DNA of 64,000 nt from Dama dama (Eukaryota > Chordata > Mammalia > Artiodactyla > Cervidae), in assembly GCF_033118175.1 (NCBI RefSeq), contig NC_083701.1, forward strand, positions 73,036,001-73,100,000, written 5' to 3'. The notes below the pieces were generated by a model. It was not told the origin of the DNA. It searched no databases and saw only the letters and a program-made list of their open reading frames with translations. Positions within the stretch are counted from its first letter, which is position 1. Each line of letters opens with the position of its first letter. A program made the translations under genes and the position numbers. Below are positions 11,270 to 24,122 of this stretch, in pieces.

Positions 11270-13960
11270 TTGAGAAAAATGAAGCAGCAAGGAAAAGCAA
11301 AAACACTGGTAGAAGACAAAGAGATCAAATGAACCAGACCCGTTTGTAATCCATCAGGTTAATAAGGTAACGACTGAAATAAAAAGCATGGTACATACAA
11401 GAACACCTTGGATTGAGTCACTGGAGACTGAATAATAGCTGAGGAAAGAATTAATGAACTTGATGGCAGGTCAATGAAATTACTCAAACTACAACCCAAA
11501 GGGAAACAAAGAGACTTAAAATAATTCAGAATAGAGCATCCAGGAGCCGTGGAAGAATTCCAAAAGATGAAGATAAGAAAATGAGGCAGATGAAGTAAGT
11601 ATTGATTGAAGAGGTAATTACTGGCAAGTCTTCAAAAGTAATGAAAGGTATCAAAATACAGATTTAAGAGGCTCAGAAAATATGAGGCAATATAATTTTT
11701 TAAAGATAACTAATACACTGCAGCTAAACAGAGGAAAAATTTTTGAAAAGTAAAAGTCTAAAAGCTGGCCAGAGAAAAATAGTATATCCCATATAAGAAC
11801 TGCAATATTTTCATCTGAAATTATGCACACCAGAAGACAGTAGGATAACATAATTAAAATGCAAAATTTTAAAAAAAATGATTAATTCAGAATTTTATAT
11901 CAGTGAGAACATCTCAAAACAAATGAAAAGCAAGAGTAAAATAAACATATTTGAGGGCAAACAAAGGCTGAAATAATTTATAGTCAGCAGTTCTATGCTA
12001 CCAGAAATATTAACTCAATTTTTTCCAATAAGATAATACTACCAAATGGAAATTAGCAACTATAGAAACAAATGAGGGGCTCTAGAAATAACAAAAATAA
12101 AGCTAAATATAAACATTTTTATTAACTGCTTTAACAGATACTTTCATTATCTAAGGCTAAAATGTCACTGTATTGTGCATTTTGAAACATATAAGATAGA
12201 GTATGTGAAATAGAAGAATAAAGAATTATAAGAAAATAGAAATATGCTGTTCTAATACTTAAATACCACATGTGACATGGTATAAATGATATTTAAAGGT
12301 AGACTGTGAAAAATTAAAATTTTACATTGTTAACCTTAAGTAACCACTAAAAAGTTTTAAAAAGATCTAGAATTTATAAACCAATAGGGGAAATAAAATG
12401 GAATCATTTATAAAACTCAATTCTAAAGAAAACTCTAAATGAGAAAAAAAAGAACAGATGGAACATATAGGAAAAACTAGAAAAGTAGTAGGTTTATTCT
12501 AATTGCCATCACACTAAAATGTAATGGCCTACTGTTGTTCAGTAGTTCAGTCGTGTCCGACTCTCTGAGGCCCCACGGACTGCAACACAGCAGGCCTCCC
12601 TGTCCATCACCAACTCCCAGAGCTTACTCAAACTCATGTCCATTGAGTCGGTGATGCCATCCAACCATCTCATCCTCTGCTGTCCCCTTCTCCTCCCGCC
12701 TTCAGTCTTTCCCAACATCAGAGTATTTTCAAATGAGTCCGTTCTTCATATCAGGTGGCCAAAGTATTGGAACTTCAACTTCAGCATCAGTCCTTCCAAT
12801 GAATATTCAGGACTGATTTCCTTTAGGATGGACTGGTTGGATCTCCTTGCAGTTCAAGGGACTCTCAAGAGTCTTCTCCAACACCACAGTTAAAAAGCAT
12901 CAATTCTTTGGTGCTAAGCTTTCTTTATGGTCCAAATCTCACAGCCATACATGACTACTGGAAAAACCATAGCTTTGACTATACAGACCTTTGTCAGTAA
13001 GGCAATGTCTCTGCTTTTTAATACATTGTCTAGGTTTGTCATAGCCTTTTTTCCAAGGAGCAAGCATCTTTTAATTTCCTGGCTGTAGTCACCATCTGCA
13101 GTGATTTTGGAGCCCAAGAAAATAAAAGTTTGTCACTGTTTCCATTGTTTCCCCCCATTTATCTGCCATGAAATGATGGGATAGCATGCCATAATCTTTG
13201 TTTTTTGAATGTTGAGTTTTAACTAAAATATAGAGATTGAATTAAACACACACACACACAACATATGATTCAGGTGTAGGCAGTATATAAGAATCCCACT
13301 TTAATATAAAGATGTAAAGAATTTAATAGAAAATAAAGGGGTAAAATATACCATTCAAACATTAAGCAAAAGCAAGCTACAGAGGCTACAATAAAGCAGA
13401 CAAAGTAGATAACAAAATAGGAAATATTAGCAGGGTCAGGAGGGACATTGCAGGATTATAAAGGGATCAAGAGCATATTAGTATGCTAAATAGGCATTCC
13501 TCTAATGACAAAATTTTTAAATGCATGAAGCAAAAACTGATACAACTGAAAGGAGGGATAAATAAATCTACAATTATTGTTAGGAACCTCAAAAATACTT
13601 TATCAGTACTCAAAGTAATATATGGAAAGAATTAGAGAGATTGTGTGTCTGAATAACATTATCAACCTGCTTGAGCCAGTTTACATTTATAGGATAATCC
13701 ATGCAATAACAATAGAAATCATAAGGCATGTTAATTAGGATAAACTATATTTTAGGTGATAAAACAAACCAAATTAAAAATCAAACAGAAAACATGCAAG
13801 GAAATTAGATTAGAAGTAAATAACAGAAAGATATTTGGAAAAGCCCAAATATTTGGAAATTAAGCAACACACTCTATAACCAATAGGTCAAGAAGAATCC
13901 ATAAGAAAAATGAGAAATATCTTAATTAAATACAAATGATAACATATAAGAAATCACTTG
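11270..13960 (+). mobile_element. L1M LINE, interrupted by BovB
   Basis: Old forward L1. The part 11270-12530 matches the end of ORF1 and the inter-ORF region ('gccagagaaaaatag', 'agggcaaacaaaggctg', 'gtagactgtgaaaaattaaa', 'aaccactaaaaagtttt'). The part 13215-13960 continues with the decayed endonuclease region of ORF2 ('aagcaaaaactgatacaact', 'ttaggtgataaaacaaacca'). All frames are destroyed by stops and gaps. A BovB (12533-13214, antisense) splits it, and a second antisense BovB abuts it at 13961. Confidence 0.7.
12533..13214 (-). mobile_element. BovB LINE 3' part
   Basis: 5'-truncated copy in reverse orientation. From the left it runs from the 3' tail ('ttgttcagtagttcagtcgt') to the thumb/C-terminal part of ORF2; the minus-strand frame 12914-13117 keeps 'MGSKITADGDYSQEIKR' and 'VKAMVFPVVMYGCEIW'. 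The RT core is absent. Confidence 0.9.
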
Positions 13961-15030
13961 TTGTCCAGTCACTAAGTCATGTCCAACTCTCTGCAACCCC
14001 ATGGACTGTAACACCCGAGGCTCCTCTGTCCTTCAGTACCTCACAGTTTGCTCAGATTCATGTCCCTCGAGTCGGTGATGCTATCTAACCATCTCATTCT
14101 CTGCTGCTCCCTTCTGCACTTGTTTTCAATCTTTCCCAGTATCAGGGTCTACTCCAATGAGCGGGCTCTTTGCATCAGCTAGCTAAAGTGTTGGAGTTTC
14201 AGCTTCAGCATTAGTCTTTCCAATGAATATTCAGGGTTGATTTCCTTTAGATTGACTGGTTCAATCTCTTTGCAGTCCAAGGGACTCTCAAGAGTCTTCT
14301 CCAACACCACAGTTCAAAAGCATCAGTTTCTTAGTGCTCAACTTTGTTTATGGTCCAATTCTCCCATCCATACATGACTACTGGAAAAACCATAGCATTG
14401 ACTACATGGACCTTTGCTGACAAAGTGATGTCTCTGCTTTTTAATACACTAGGTTTGTCATAGCTTTTCTGCCTAGGAGCAAGTATCTTTTAACTTCATG
14501 GCTACAGTCACCATCTGCAGTGATTTGGAACCCAAGAAAATCAAATCTGTCACTGCTTCCAATTTTTCCCCATCTATTTGCTATGAAGTGATGGAACCAG
14601 ATGCCATCATCTTAGTTTTTTGAAAGTTGAGTTTTAAGCCAGCTTTGTCACTGTCTTCTTTCACCTTCAAGAGGCTCTTTAGTTCTTCTATGCTTTCTGC
14701 AATCAGAGCGCTATCATCTGCATGTCTAGGGTTGTTGACATTTCTCCCAGCAACCTTGAATCCAGCTTCTGATTCATCCAGCCCAACACTTCTCATGATG
14801 TGCTCTGCATATAAGTTAAATAAGCAGGGTGACAATAAACAGTCTTGACGTACTCCCTTCCCAGTTTGAAACCAGTCCATTGTTCCATGTCTAGCTCTAC
14901 TGTTGTTTCTTGACCAACATGCAGGTTTCTCAGGAAACAAATCAGATGGTCTACTTCTCCCATCTCTTTAAGAATTTTCACAGTCGTGATCCACACAGTC
15001 AAAGGTTTAAGCCTACTCCGTGAAGCAGAA

Positions 15031-15083
<53 letters not shown>

Positions 15084-16211
15084 TATATATATGTATGTAT
15101 GTATGTATGTGTGTGTATATATATATCTGTAACTCCTTTGCTTTCTCCATGATCCATCAAATATTGGCAACTTGATTTCTCATTCCTCCGCCTCTTTAAA
15201 ACCCAGCTTCTATATCGGAAGTTCCTGGTTCATGTACTATAGAAGCCTAGCTTGAAAGATTTTGAGCATTACCAAAATCTAGCATGTAAAATGAGTGAAA
15301 TTGTATGGTAGTTGGAACATTCTTTGGTATTGTCCTTGTTTGGGATTGGGACAAAAACTGACCCGTGGCTAATGTCAGGTTTTACAAATTTGCTGACATG
15401 TTGACTGCGGCACTTTAACAGCATTGTCTTTTAGAATTTTAAATTGGTCAGCTGGACTTTCATCAACTCCACTAGCTTTGTTCAAAGTAATTCTTCCTAA
15501 GGCCTCTTTGACTTCAGACTCCAAGATGTCTGGCTCTAGGTGAGTGATCACTGCATCATGGTTATCTGGGTCATTAAGACCTTTTTTTGTATAGTTCTAT
15601 GTATTCTTGCCACCTGTTTTTACTCTGTTCCGTTTTTGTTAGGTCCTTAATATTTCTGTCCTTAATCATGCCCATTCGTGCATAAAATGTTACCTTTGTA
15701 TCTCTAACTTTCTTGCAAGATCTCTAGTCTTTCCCATTCTATTATTTTCCTCTATTTCTTTTGATTATTATTCATTTAAGTAGGGCTTCTTATCTCTCCT
15801 CGCTATTCCCTAGAAGCCTTCATTCAGTTGGATATATCTTTCCCTTTCTTCCTTGCCTTTCACTTTTCTTCTTTACTCAGCTATTCGTAAAAGCTCCTCA
15901 GACAACCACTTTGCCTTATTGCCTTTCTTTTTATTGAGGATGGTTTTGGTAACTGCCTCTTGTTTAGGTGTGAACTTCCATCCATAGTCCTTTAGGCATT
16001 TTGTCTACCAGATATAATGCCTCGAATTTATTTGTTATCCCTACTGCATGAACATGAGTGATTTGATTTAGGTCATATCAGAATGGTCTTGTGGTTTTTC
16101 CATAGCTTCTTCAATTTAAGCCTGAATTTTGCATTAAGGAGCTCACAGTATGAGCCACAATCAGTTCCAGGTCTTATTTTTGCTGACTATACAGAACTTC
16201 TCCATCTTCAG
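13961..16211 (-). mobile_element. BovB LINE, 5'-truncated, with microsatellite
   Basis: About 2.25 kb of antisense BovB, from the 3' tail at 13961 through the RT core to the linker downstream of the endonuclease domain near 16211; the endonuclease itself is missing. The minus-strand frame 14581-14940 retains RT motif B ('VRQDCLLSPCLFNLYAEHIM') and a changed motif C, HADD instead of YADD. The RT motif-A region is overwritten by the compound microsatellite 15031-15127. Many stops; inactive. Confidence 0.9.
15031..15127. repeat. compound microsatellite (TA)(CA)(TA)(TGTA)(TG)(TA)
   Basis: About 97 bp of alternating purine-pyrimidine repeats in six blocks: TA to 15062, CA to 15084, TA to 15092, TGTA to 15110, TG to 15116, then TA. 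It lies inside the BovB RT region, replacing about 15-20 bp of element sequence. Such tracts can adopt Z-DNA or cruciform forms and are unstable. Confidence 0.95.
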
Positions 16212-17395
16212 ACTTACTTAGACATTCTTGCCTTAATATTCTTGTCTCTCTGGCTCTATTGCTTATAAAATATTATATTCCGAAACTTGACCAATCCTAA
16301 CCAAGCCCAAACACTGAAAAGAACCTTGTTAATCCAGGTCACTTAAGGCTCATAAATATCTTGCCTTTGCTCTCTCCATTCTGAGACACGACTAAACACC
16401 ATTAAGATCGATACCTCCGTTTATGTGGTAAACCATTTGTCTCAACATATTATTTTGGTGATGTTTTCAAGAAACAAACAATAACAATTTTTGACATCAG
16501 CAAAGCTAAGAAACTACAGAATGCTCAATTCTTCATTCAAATCATGAACACTAATTCAGGACAGTCTCAAAGAATATTAATTCATAAACCTCTGTAGTTT
16601 TCACCATGAATATTTGTTCATAAATTTTCTCAAATAAATCTTTCAGTTTCATTTTCCTGACATAAGCTTGCCAGAGCTTTACTGTACTCAACTGGATGAG
16701 TAGCAATAATTACAATTATAATTCTAATTAATATTTCCTTACACTATCTAATATTTTATTGCAATTAGGATGCCTAATAATTTAAGCTGAGAATACAAAC
16801 CCCCAATAATATCAGTCAAAAGTCCTATCTGGAGGGTGATTTTATCTTTGGGACAAACTGTATCAAGCCCTATTAACACACCATCCAGGTGTAGGGTATA
16901 ATTACTGTTACGGAATCACCGCTCTGTGTGGACTCTAGAAATCGGAGCATTTCTCAGAGGTTTAATAAGAACTGCTCCCTGCCCTGTCACTCAGCCTCCT
17001 CAGTCGTTCCCATTCACTTCATGCTAGGAATGTTACAGCTTTCTCTACACAAGACGTAAATCTTTGCATTCCACTCTCTCAAAACACCCGCACTCTTTCA
17101 GAAATGTCTTGAAGTTTCTGCATGTTTACCGTATACTTATTTACAACACTTACAAACATATCTGTGTGTTTCTTCACTATGTCAGTGGAAATTTGGAGGA
17201 CAGAGGCTAGAGGGTCTAAAAGTGTCTCTCTCAGAGAGCTATTAAAGCCAAAAATAACAAGGTACACAGGAAAATATTCCAAAACCCCCATGTACGCACA
17301 GTTCAAAAGGAAGATATGCAAATGGCATATGGGCATACTATATGTTTTACCTCATGATTAATTGAGAAGTACAGCTAAAAGCAATTTTATATTAT
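16212..17395. other. unassigned DNA
   Basis: No exon or clear repeat recognised. Short overlapping frames at 17079-17361 on opposite strands have no family resemblance. Confidence 0.4.
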
Positions 17396-17610
17396 GTGCT
17401 TTTATGTATCAAAAAGTATTCTAAGAGTTTTACAAAAAATTAGTATGTTTAATCCTCATAAAATCTCTAAAAGATAGTTATAACTTCTATTCCCAAGTAC
17501 AGATGAGCAACTGAGACATAAAGAAGTTATCTACTTTTTCCAAAGGGATAAGGTAAATGGAAGAGCCAAGACTTATGCTCCTAACTCTAAACTTATACTG
17601 CCACTACACC
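17396..17610 (-). repeat. MIR SINE, antisense
   Basis: Reverse MIR order: 'tttaatcctcataaaatctc', 'acagatgagcaactgagaca', 'agagccaagacttatgctcc'. Nearly complete. Confidence 0.75.
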
Positions 17611-17623
17611 CCTAGATAGAGCT

Positions 17624-17645
17624 AAAAAAAAAAAAAAAAAAAAAA
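17624..17645 (+). repeat. poly(A) run
   Basis: 22 consecutive A. It directly follows an antisense MIR and is not obviously the tail of a recognised forward element. Confidence 0.95.
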
Positions 17646-17764
17646 TTCAGCAGATGCTTCCAGAAAGAAGAAAATGGGGAAACTTTTCATAGTTCACTTT
17701 ATAAGCATAACCTTAAAAATAAAACCTTACCAGAACACTAGATAGAAAGGAAAGTTAAATACAA

Positions 17765-19060
17765 AGTTCACTCACGAAAATGAGTCAAAATAATCTTAAG
17801 TGAAATATTAGCAAACTTAACCAAGCAATAACCTGAAAGATAATACATAAAACTAAGTTGGATTTACAATAAGAATCAAAGATGCTTTAATTTTCAAAAA
17901 CTTTCTAACATAATTCACCGTTGAATAAAGAAAAACATCCATTTCTACATCTTAATAGATGTAGAAAAAAGAATTCATTCAAATTCAATAATATTAATCA
18001 AAAAAAAAATTAGGAAACCAGGACTGTAAGAGAGCATCTTTAGTATGATAAGGGAAACATACCTATTTTACAATAATCATCATACATAAAGCTGAAAGCT
18101 TTCTTCTAACAGACACAATGACTTTTAACAGTTGTCATCACTCTTAATCATAGTGGATTTTAGGTCCAATGTAGTAAGATAAGAAAATAAAAGTTATATG
18201 AAGAAGATATAGAGAAACATGCTTTCACTGGCAAATGGCATGATTACATATGTAGAAATTACAAAATACTCTAAAGAAAATTTAATAAATCAATGTGCTA
18301 AGATTGGTGGACACAAGATCAATGTAAGAGCCAATTGTATACATTTCAATATTTCAAACAAAATTTTAAAAGCTACTATGCACAGTAGTCTCAGAAATAA
18401 CAAATAAATCTAAATAGAATAAATCTAACAAATTCAAATAGAAAAATAAAATATTATTGAGAAAAAATAGAAAAAGTCTAATAAATGGAGAAACCAACTA
18501 TTTTCATACATGGGAAGACTACTATATAAAGCTGCAAGTTCACTGCTAGTTTATCACCAGATTGAATGAAATATCAAATATTTTCAAGTGATTAATTATA
18601 AATTTAAATATAAAAGACAGACCATAAACTCTGGAAGATAACAAAGAATATCTTCTAAAGCTCTGCTAGAGCTTCAATTTCCCAAACAAGATACAAAAAT
18701 TATTAACAAAAAAGGAAAAGATTGATACATTAGACTCTGTTCAAATTTAAAATAGTGTTTATTAAATGGTAGCATTAAGAGACTGAAAAGTAAAGCCTCA
18801 CAGTGGGATATCTGCAACTCATACAGCCTACAATGGGCAATCTAATTTTCTAGATGATGGCAATCTAATTTTTAAAATGGGCAAAATATTTGAACAGATC
18901 TCCTTAAAAATTGTATTTCGTTTGTCAATAAGCAAATGAAAAGTCACTCAAACTCACCAGTTATCAGATAAAGCCATGCTAACTAAACAATGAGATGCAA
19001 CTATAGCTAGCAATATGGTTAAAACTAAAGGCTGCTCTCTCTCTGTCTGTATATATACTG
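17765..19060 (+). mobile_element. L1M ORF2 remnant
   Basis: Decayed forward L1 ORF2. Recognisable blocks follow ORF2 order: 'ttagcaaacttaaccaagca' and 'tctacatcttaatagatgta' (RT fingers/palm), 'acataaagctgaaagctttc', then 'attgatacattagactctgt' and 'aaaatgggcaaaatatttga' (C-terminal part). Stops in all frames. Internal gaps are evident because the spacing is shorter than in an intact ORF2. Confidence 0.65.
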
Positions 19061-19200
19061 CACACATATGTATCTGTGTAATGTACATTTATAAAATATA
19101 GTGATTAATGATTGCAGATAACTTCTGTCCCTCTCACCTCTTCCTCCAGTAATATCAAAGGTAGTTTTTCCCTCAAAATATCAGACAGAAACAAGACTCA

Positions 19201-19215
19201 AAAAAGCTATAATGC
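19201..19215 (+). repeat. target-site duplication, left copy (L1)
   Basis: aaaaagctataatgc, repeated exactly at 21036-21050, brackets the L1 between them. Confidence 0.95.
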
Positions 19216-21035
19216 AAAGAAACAAAGGACCTATACATAGAAAACTATAAAACACTGATGAAAGAAATCAAAGAGGACACAAACAGATGGAGAAACATAC
19301 CGTGTTCATGGATTGGAAGAATTAATATTGTCAAAATGGCTATTCTACCCAAAGCAGTCTATAGGTTCAATGCAATCCCTATCAAGCTACCAACGGTATT
19401 TTTCACAGAACTAGAACAAATAATTTCACAATTTGTATGGAAATACAAAAAACCTCGAATAGCCAAAGTAATCTTGAGAAAGAAGAATGGAGCTGGAGGA
19501 ATCAACCTGCCTGACTTCAGACTCTACTACAAAGCCACAGTCATCAAGACAGTATGGTACTGGCACAAAGACAGAAATATAGATCAATGGAACAGAATAG
19601 AAAGCCCAGAGATAAATCCACGAACCTATGGACACCTTATCTTTGACAAAGGAGGCAAGGATATACAATGGAAAAAAGACAACCTCTTTAACAAGTGGTG
19701 CTGGGAAAACTGGTCAACCACTTGTAAAAGAATGAAACTAGAACACTTTCTAACACCATACACAAAAATAAACTCAAAATGGATTAAAGATCTAAATGTA
19801 AGACCAGAAACTATAAAACTCCTAGAGGAGAACATAGGCAAAACACTTCCGACATAAATCAAAGCAAGATCCTCTATGACCCACCTCCCAGAATATTGGA
19901 AATAAAAGCAAAACTAAACAAATGGGACCTAATGAAACTTAAAAGCTTTTGCACTACAAAGGAAACTATAAGTAAGGTGAAAAGACAGCCCTCAGATTGG
20001 GAGAAAATAATAGCAAATGAAGAAACAGACAAAGGATTAATCTCAAAAATATACAAGCAACTCCTGAAGCTCAATTCCAGAAAAATAAATGACCCAATCA
20101 AAAAATGGGCCAAAGAACTAAACAGACATTTCTCCAAAGAAGACATACAGATGGCTAACAAACACATGAAAAGATGCTCAACATCACTCATTATTAGAGA
20201 AATGCAAATCAAAACCACAATGAGGTACCATTACACGCCAGTCAGGATGGCTGCTATCCCAAAGTCTACAAGCAATAAATGCTGGAGAGGGTGTGGAGAA
20301 AAGGGAACCCTCTTACACTGTTGGTGGGAATGCAAACTAGTACAGCCGCTATGGAAAACAGTGTGGAGATTTCTTAAAAAACTGGAAATAGAACTGCCAT
20401 ATGACCCAGCAATCCCACTTCTGGGCATACACACTGAGGAAACCAGATCTGAAAGAGACACGTGCACCCCAATGTTCACCGCAGCACTGTTTATAATAGC
20501 CAGGACATGGAAGCAACCTAGATGCCCATCAGCAGATGAATGGATAAGGAAGCTGTGGTACATATATACCATGGAATATTACTCAGCCATTAAAAAGAAT
20601 TCATTTGAACCAGTCCTAATGAGATGGATGAAGCTGGAGCCCATTATACAGAGTGAAGTAAGCCAGAAAGATAAAGAACATTACAGCATACTGACACATG
20701 TATATGGAATTTAGAAAGGTGATAACGATAACCCTATATGCAGAACAGAAAAAGAGACACAGAAATACAGAACAGACTTTTGAACGCTGTGGGAGAATGT
20801 GAGGGTGGGATATTTGAAAAGAACAGCATGTATACTATCTATGGTGAAACAGATCACCAGCCCAGGTGGGATGCATGAGACAAGTGCTCGGACCTGGTGC
20901 ACTGGGAAGACCCAGAGGAATCGGGTGGAGAGGGAGGTGGGAGGGGGGATCGGGATTGGGAATACATGTAAATCCATGGCTGATTCATATCAATGTATGA
21001 CAAAACCCACTGGAAAAAAAAAAATAAAAAATAAA
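19216..21035 (+). mobile_element. young L1, 5'-truncated, with poly(A) and TSD
   Basis: About 1.8 kb: the C-terminal third of ORF2 (19258-20714), a 3' UTR with a G-rich segment ('ggtgggaggggggatcggga'), and an A-rich tail 21014-21035. It is flanked by a perfect 15-bp TSD, so the copy is complete at its 3' end and truncated during insertion at its 5' end. Two other copies of the same subfamily are at 31073-31227 and 37081-37682. The TSD, tail and nearly open ORF indicate recent insertion relative to the L1M beside it. Confidence 0.95.
19258..20714 (+). pseudogene. L1 ORF2 C-terminal part, one frameshift
   Basis: ORF2 encodes the endonuclease/reverse transcriptase that copies L1 RNA at the nick. 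Here only the region after the RT core survives. The first frame (19258-19857, 199 residues) keeps 'SWIGRINIVKMAILPKAVYR' and 'GGINLPDFRLYYKATVIKTV' of the thumb region. The second frame (to 20714) carries the C-terminal zinc-knuckle-like motif CX3CX7HX4C (C129, C133, H141, C146 counted from 19896) and ends 'HVYGI'. The frames are offset by a single base, consistent with a one-base loss near 19845. No endonuclease or catalytic RT motif is present, so it cannot act. Confidence 0.95.
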
Positions 21036-21050
21036 AAAAAGCTATAATGC
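21036..21050 (+). repeat. target-site duplication, right copy (L1)
   Basis: Exact match to 19201-19215. Confidence 0.95.
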
Positions 21051-22222
21051 TTTTCAAAGAGAACGATCTGATATATGCTGGGCAGGACTCGCGCTGTGAA
21101 AAGAGAAAGAAGGCAATGGAACAGTGAGTCAGAGAGGAGGGGGTGAATGAGAAGGATGCTCAGAATGGCAGCAGAAGGTTCTTCCGCACAAGTATCTGGC
21201 GGTGAAGGGGACACCGTGTCCAAACGTCCAGAAGTGTGGACACTCACGTCCTTATTGTCTGTGAGCTTCCAGCACTTTGACACCTCCCGAACAGAGAGTG
21301 AGGGATTACACATTCATCTGGAGATTGAGACATCAAATAAAAGTCTCCTCCTCCAACCAAAATTAAACAGACGAAACCAAATGAGAATTCTCCTAGGAGT
21401 TGAGCAGTTGTGTACATATCACCACTGTTATGAATGAGTGAGTTAATGAGCAGAGGAAATTGAAATACTTGAGAACAAAGTAAACCTCCAATAAATACCA
21501 ATATGAGATTTACCTATTCACAAAATGCTACACTGTAAAACCACTAAAGATGTGTAACACAAAGTTGAAATAAAATGGGAATGGCAACTCCAGTAGAGCC
21601 CTAGTTTATTCCAATTCCCACTGTTCACTATATTTCTTACTGCCTGACATAAGCATACACAGAATGTCTTCCTTGTAGTTGTAATTATTCAAAACTATGT
21701 TTCAAAACAATAACAACAGCACGAGCAGCCTTGATGACAACAAATAGATGATGAAATAACACCAAAATCATTTAGATCATACAAAAGACATTAACAGATA
21801 AGTTTACAAAGCAGAGATTTGTTATTTATTTTAAAAATTCTTCATCTTGCACCAAATTAGCATGTGTAGCTTATAAGAACAAGACAGATCTGCCTTTCTC
21901 ACTTCCAACTAGGTCTTTTTTTTTGGTTCACATGTCCCGAGTAACACACAGTTTTGTTGAAGACAGTTTCTACACTTGCATTATTCCTGGGCAATCCCAA
22001 AAGGAGCTTACAATTTTTCCTTCTATGTGAGAGCCTTACATTAGTCTAGGAGATCTGGAGCTTTACCTGCTTCATGGGTATAATATCTAGGCCCTTTTAG
22101 AGCACTGCCTTCCTGGTGGAGAAATACTTTGGGAGGAGGGAAAAATAAGTGAGAGGAAGTAGTCTGGCTGAGAAGGGAAGAGAAAAATAACTTTATTCAT
22201 AGGTTCTTTAAGTACATTTTTA
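21051..22222. other. unassigned DNA
   Basis: No exon or named repeat recognised. An open frame of 96 codons at 21147-21437 has no recognisable domain, and opposite-strand frames overlap it, so coding is not supported. Confidence 0.4.
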
Positions 22223-23650
22223 ATCCCAGCAGAGCTATTTAAAGTCCTAAAAGATGATGCTATTAAAGTGCTACACTCAATATGTCAGCAAATTTGGAAA
22301 ACCCAGCAGTGGCTACAGAACTGGAAAAGGTTAATCTTCATTCAAATTCCCAAGAAGGGCAATACCAAAGAATGTACAAACTACCAGACAATTGCTCACC
22401 CCCATGCTAGTAAGGTTATGCTCAAAATCCTTCAAGCTAGGCTTCAGTATTATTGAACTTCCAGATGTTCAAGCTGGGTCTAGAAAAGGCAGAGTAACCA
22501 GAGATCAAATTGCCAACATTTGCTGGATCATAAAGGAAAACAAGGGAGTTCCATTAAAACATCTACTGTTTTCATTGACTGTGCTAAATAAAGCCTTTGA
22601 CTACGTGGATCATAACAAACTGTGGAAACACTTAAAGAGCTGGGAATATCAGACTGTGTTACCTGTCTCCTGAGAAACCTGTATATGGGACAAGAAGCAA
22701 CAATTAGAACCTTATATGGAACAACTGGCTGGTTCAAAGTGGAGAAAGGAGAATGACAAGGCTGTTTATTGTCACCCTCATTTAACTTACACGCAGAGCA
22801 CATCATGAGGAATGCCGGGCTGGATTAGTTACAAACTGGAATCAAGATTGCCAGGAGAAATATCAACAACCTCAGATGTGCAGATAATGCTACTCTAACA
22901 GCAGAAAGCAAAGAAGAACTAAAGAGCCTCTTGTTGAGGGTGAAAGAAGAGAGTGAAAAAGTCAACTTAAAACTCAATATTAAAAAACTAAGATGATGGC
23001 ATCCAGTCCCATCACTTCATGGCAAATAGATGGGGAGAATGTGGAAGCAATGACAGATTTCCCCTTCTTGATCTCTAAAATCACTGCAGATGGTGACTGC
23101 AGCCATGAAATTAGAAGATGATTGCTTCTGAGCAGGAAAGCTATGACAAACCTAAACACTGTATAAAAAGCAAAGACATCACTTTGCTGACAAAGGTCTG
23201 TATAGTCAAGGCTATGCTCTTTCCAGTAGTCATATATGGATGTGAGAAATGGACCATAAGCAAAGCAGAGTCCTGAAGAATTGATGCTTTTGAACTGTGA
23301 TGTTGGAGAAGACCCTTGCGAGTCCCTTGGACTGCAAGGAGATCCAACCAGTCCATCCTAAAGGAGATCAGTCCTGAATATTCATTGGAAGGACTGATGC
23401 TAAAGCTGAAACTCCAATACTTTGGCCACCTGATGCAAAGATCCAACTCATTGGAAAAGACCCTGATGCTGGGCAAGATTGAAGGCACAAGAAGAGAGCG
23501 ACTGATGAGATGGTTGGATGGATCACCGATTAAATGAACATGAACTTGGGCAAATTCTGGGAGAGGGTGAGGGACAGGGAAGCCTGGTGTGCTGCAATCC
23601 ATGGGGTTGCAAAGGCAGACACAACTTGGCAACTGAACAACAACAACATA
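22223..23650 (+). mobile_element. BovB LINE, 5'-truncated
   Basis: Begins within the RT fingers ('ctatttaaagtcctaaaaga') and runs to the 3' tail ('caactgaacaacaacaac'). The RT core is present but broken: the motif-A segment is readable around 22580-22625 and the motif-C region around 22875 has the tyrosine codon changed. The best remaining frame, 23316-23537, covers the C-terminal tail. The tail type (AACAAC) resembles the copy ending at 46812 rather than the GAACT-tailed copies. Confidence 0.9.
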
Positions 23651-24122
23651 TATCAAACCTAGAAGAGATTCTGACAAACTATCTTTCTCCTCTGAAGTAT
23701 TAAACTTATAGATGGGCTTATTGATTGATAACCCCTTTGCTTTATAAAATATTCTAAATTAGCTCATCCAAACCTGAGTAACCACACAAGCTCAGTCTCA
23801 CCATGTGGCCTAAACACACATAAACTGAACATTTGTATACATTGGCACGAGTAAGGTATCTGATCACCTATAACCTTGGTTTTCTTTTTTTTTTTAATTA
23901 TAAGCACAAAGGTTTGTTATGAAGACTAAATTAAGTGAAAGTGGAAAAGCAATTATTTTTTTCTCAGACCACTTAACCATTCAAAATGAAAAAAAAAATA
24001 CTAAGATTTTTTTTCTTACCATTTTAAGAACATATTACTTAAAACATTATCACATTCGTTTACTGAAAACACATTTAAAGTGGAAGCCATTTTTAAATTA
24101 ATTTAAAATTTTGTCAGGATGT
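23651..24122. other. unassigned AT-rich DNA
   Basis: No feature recognised apart from a T-rich run at 23881-23895. Confidence 0.4.
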
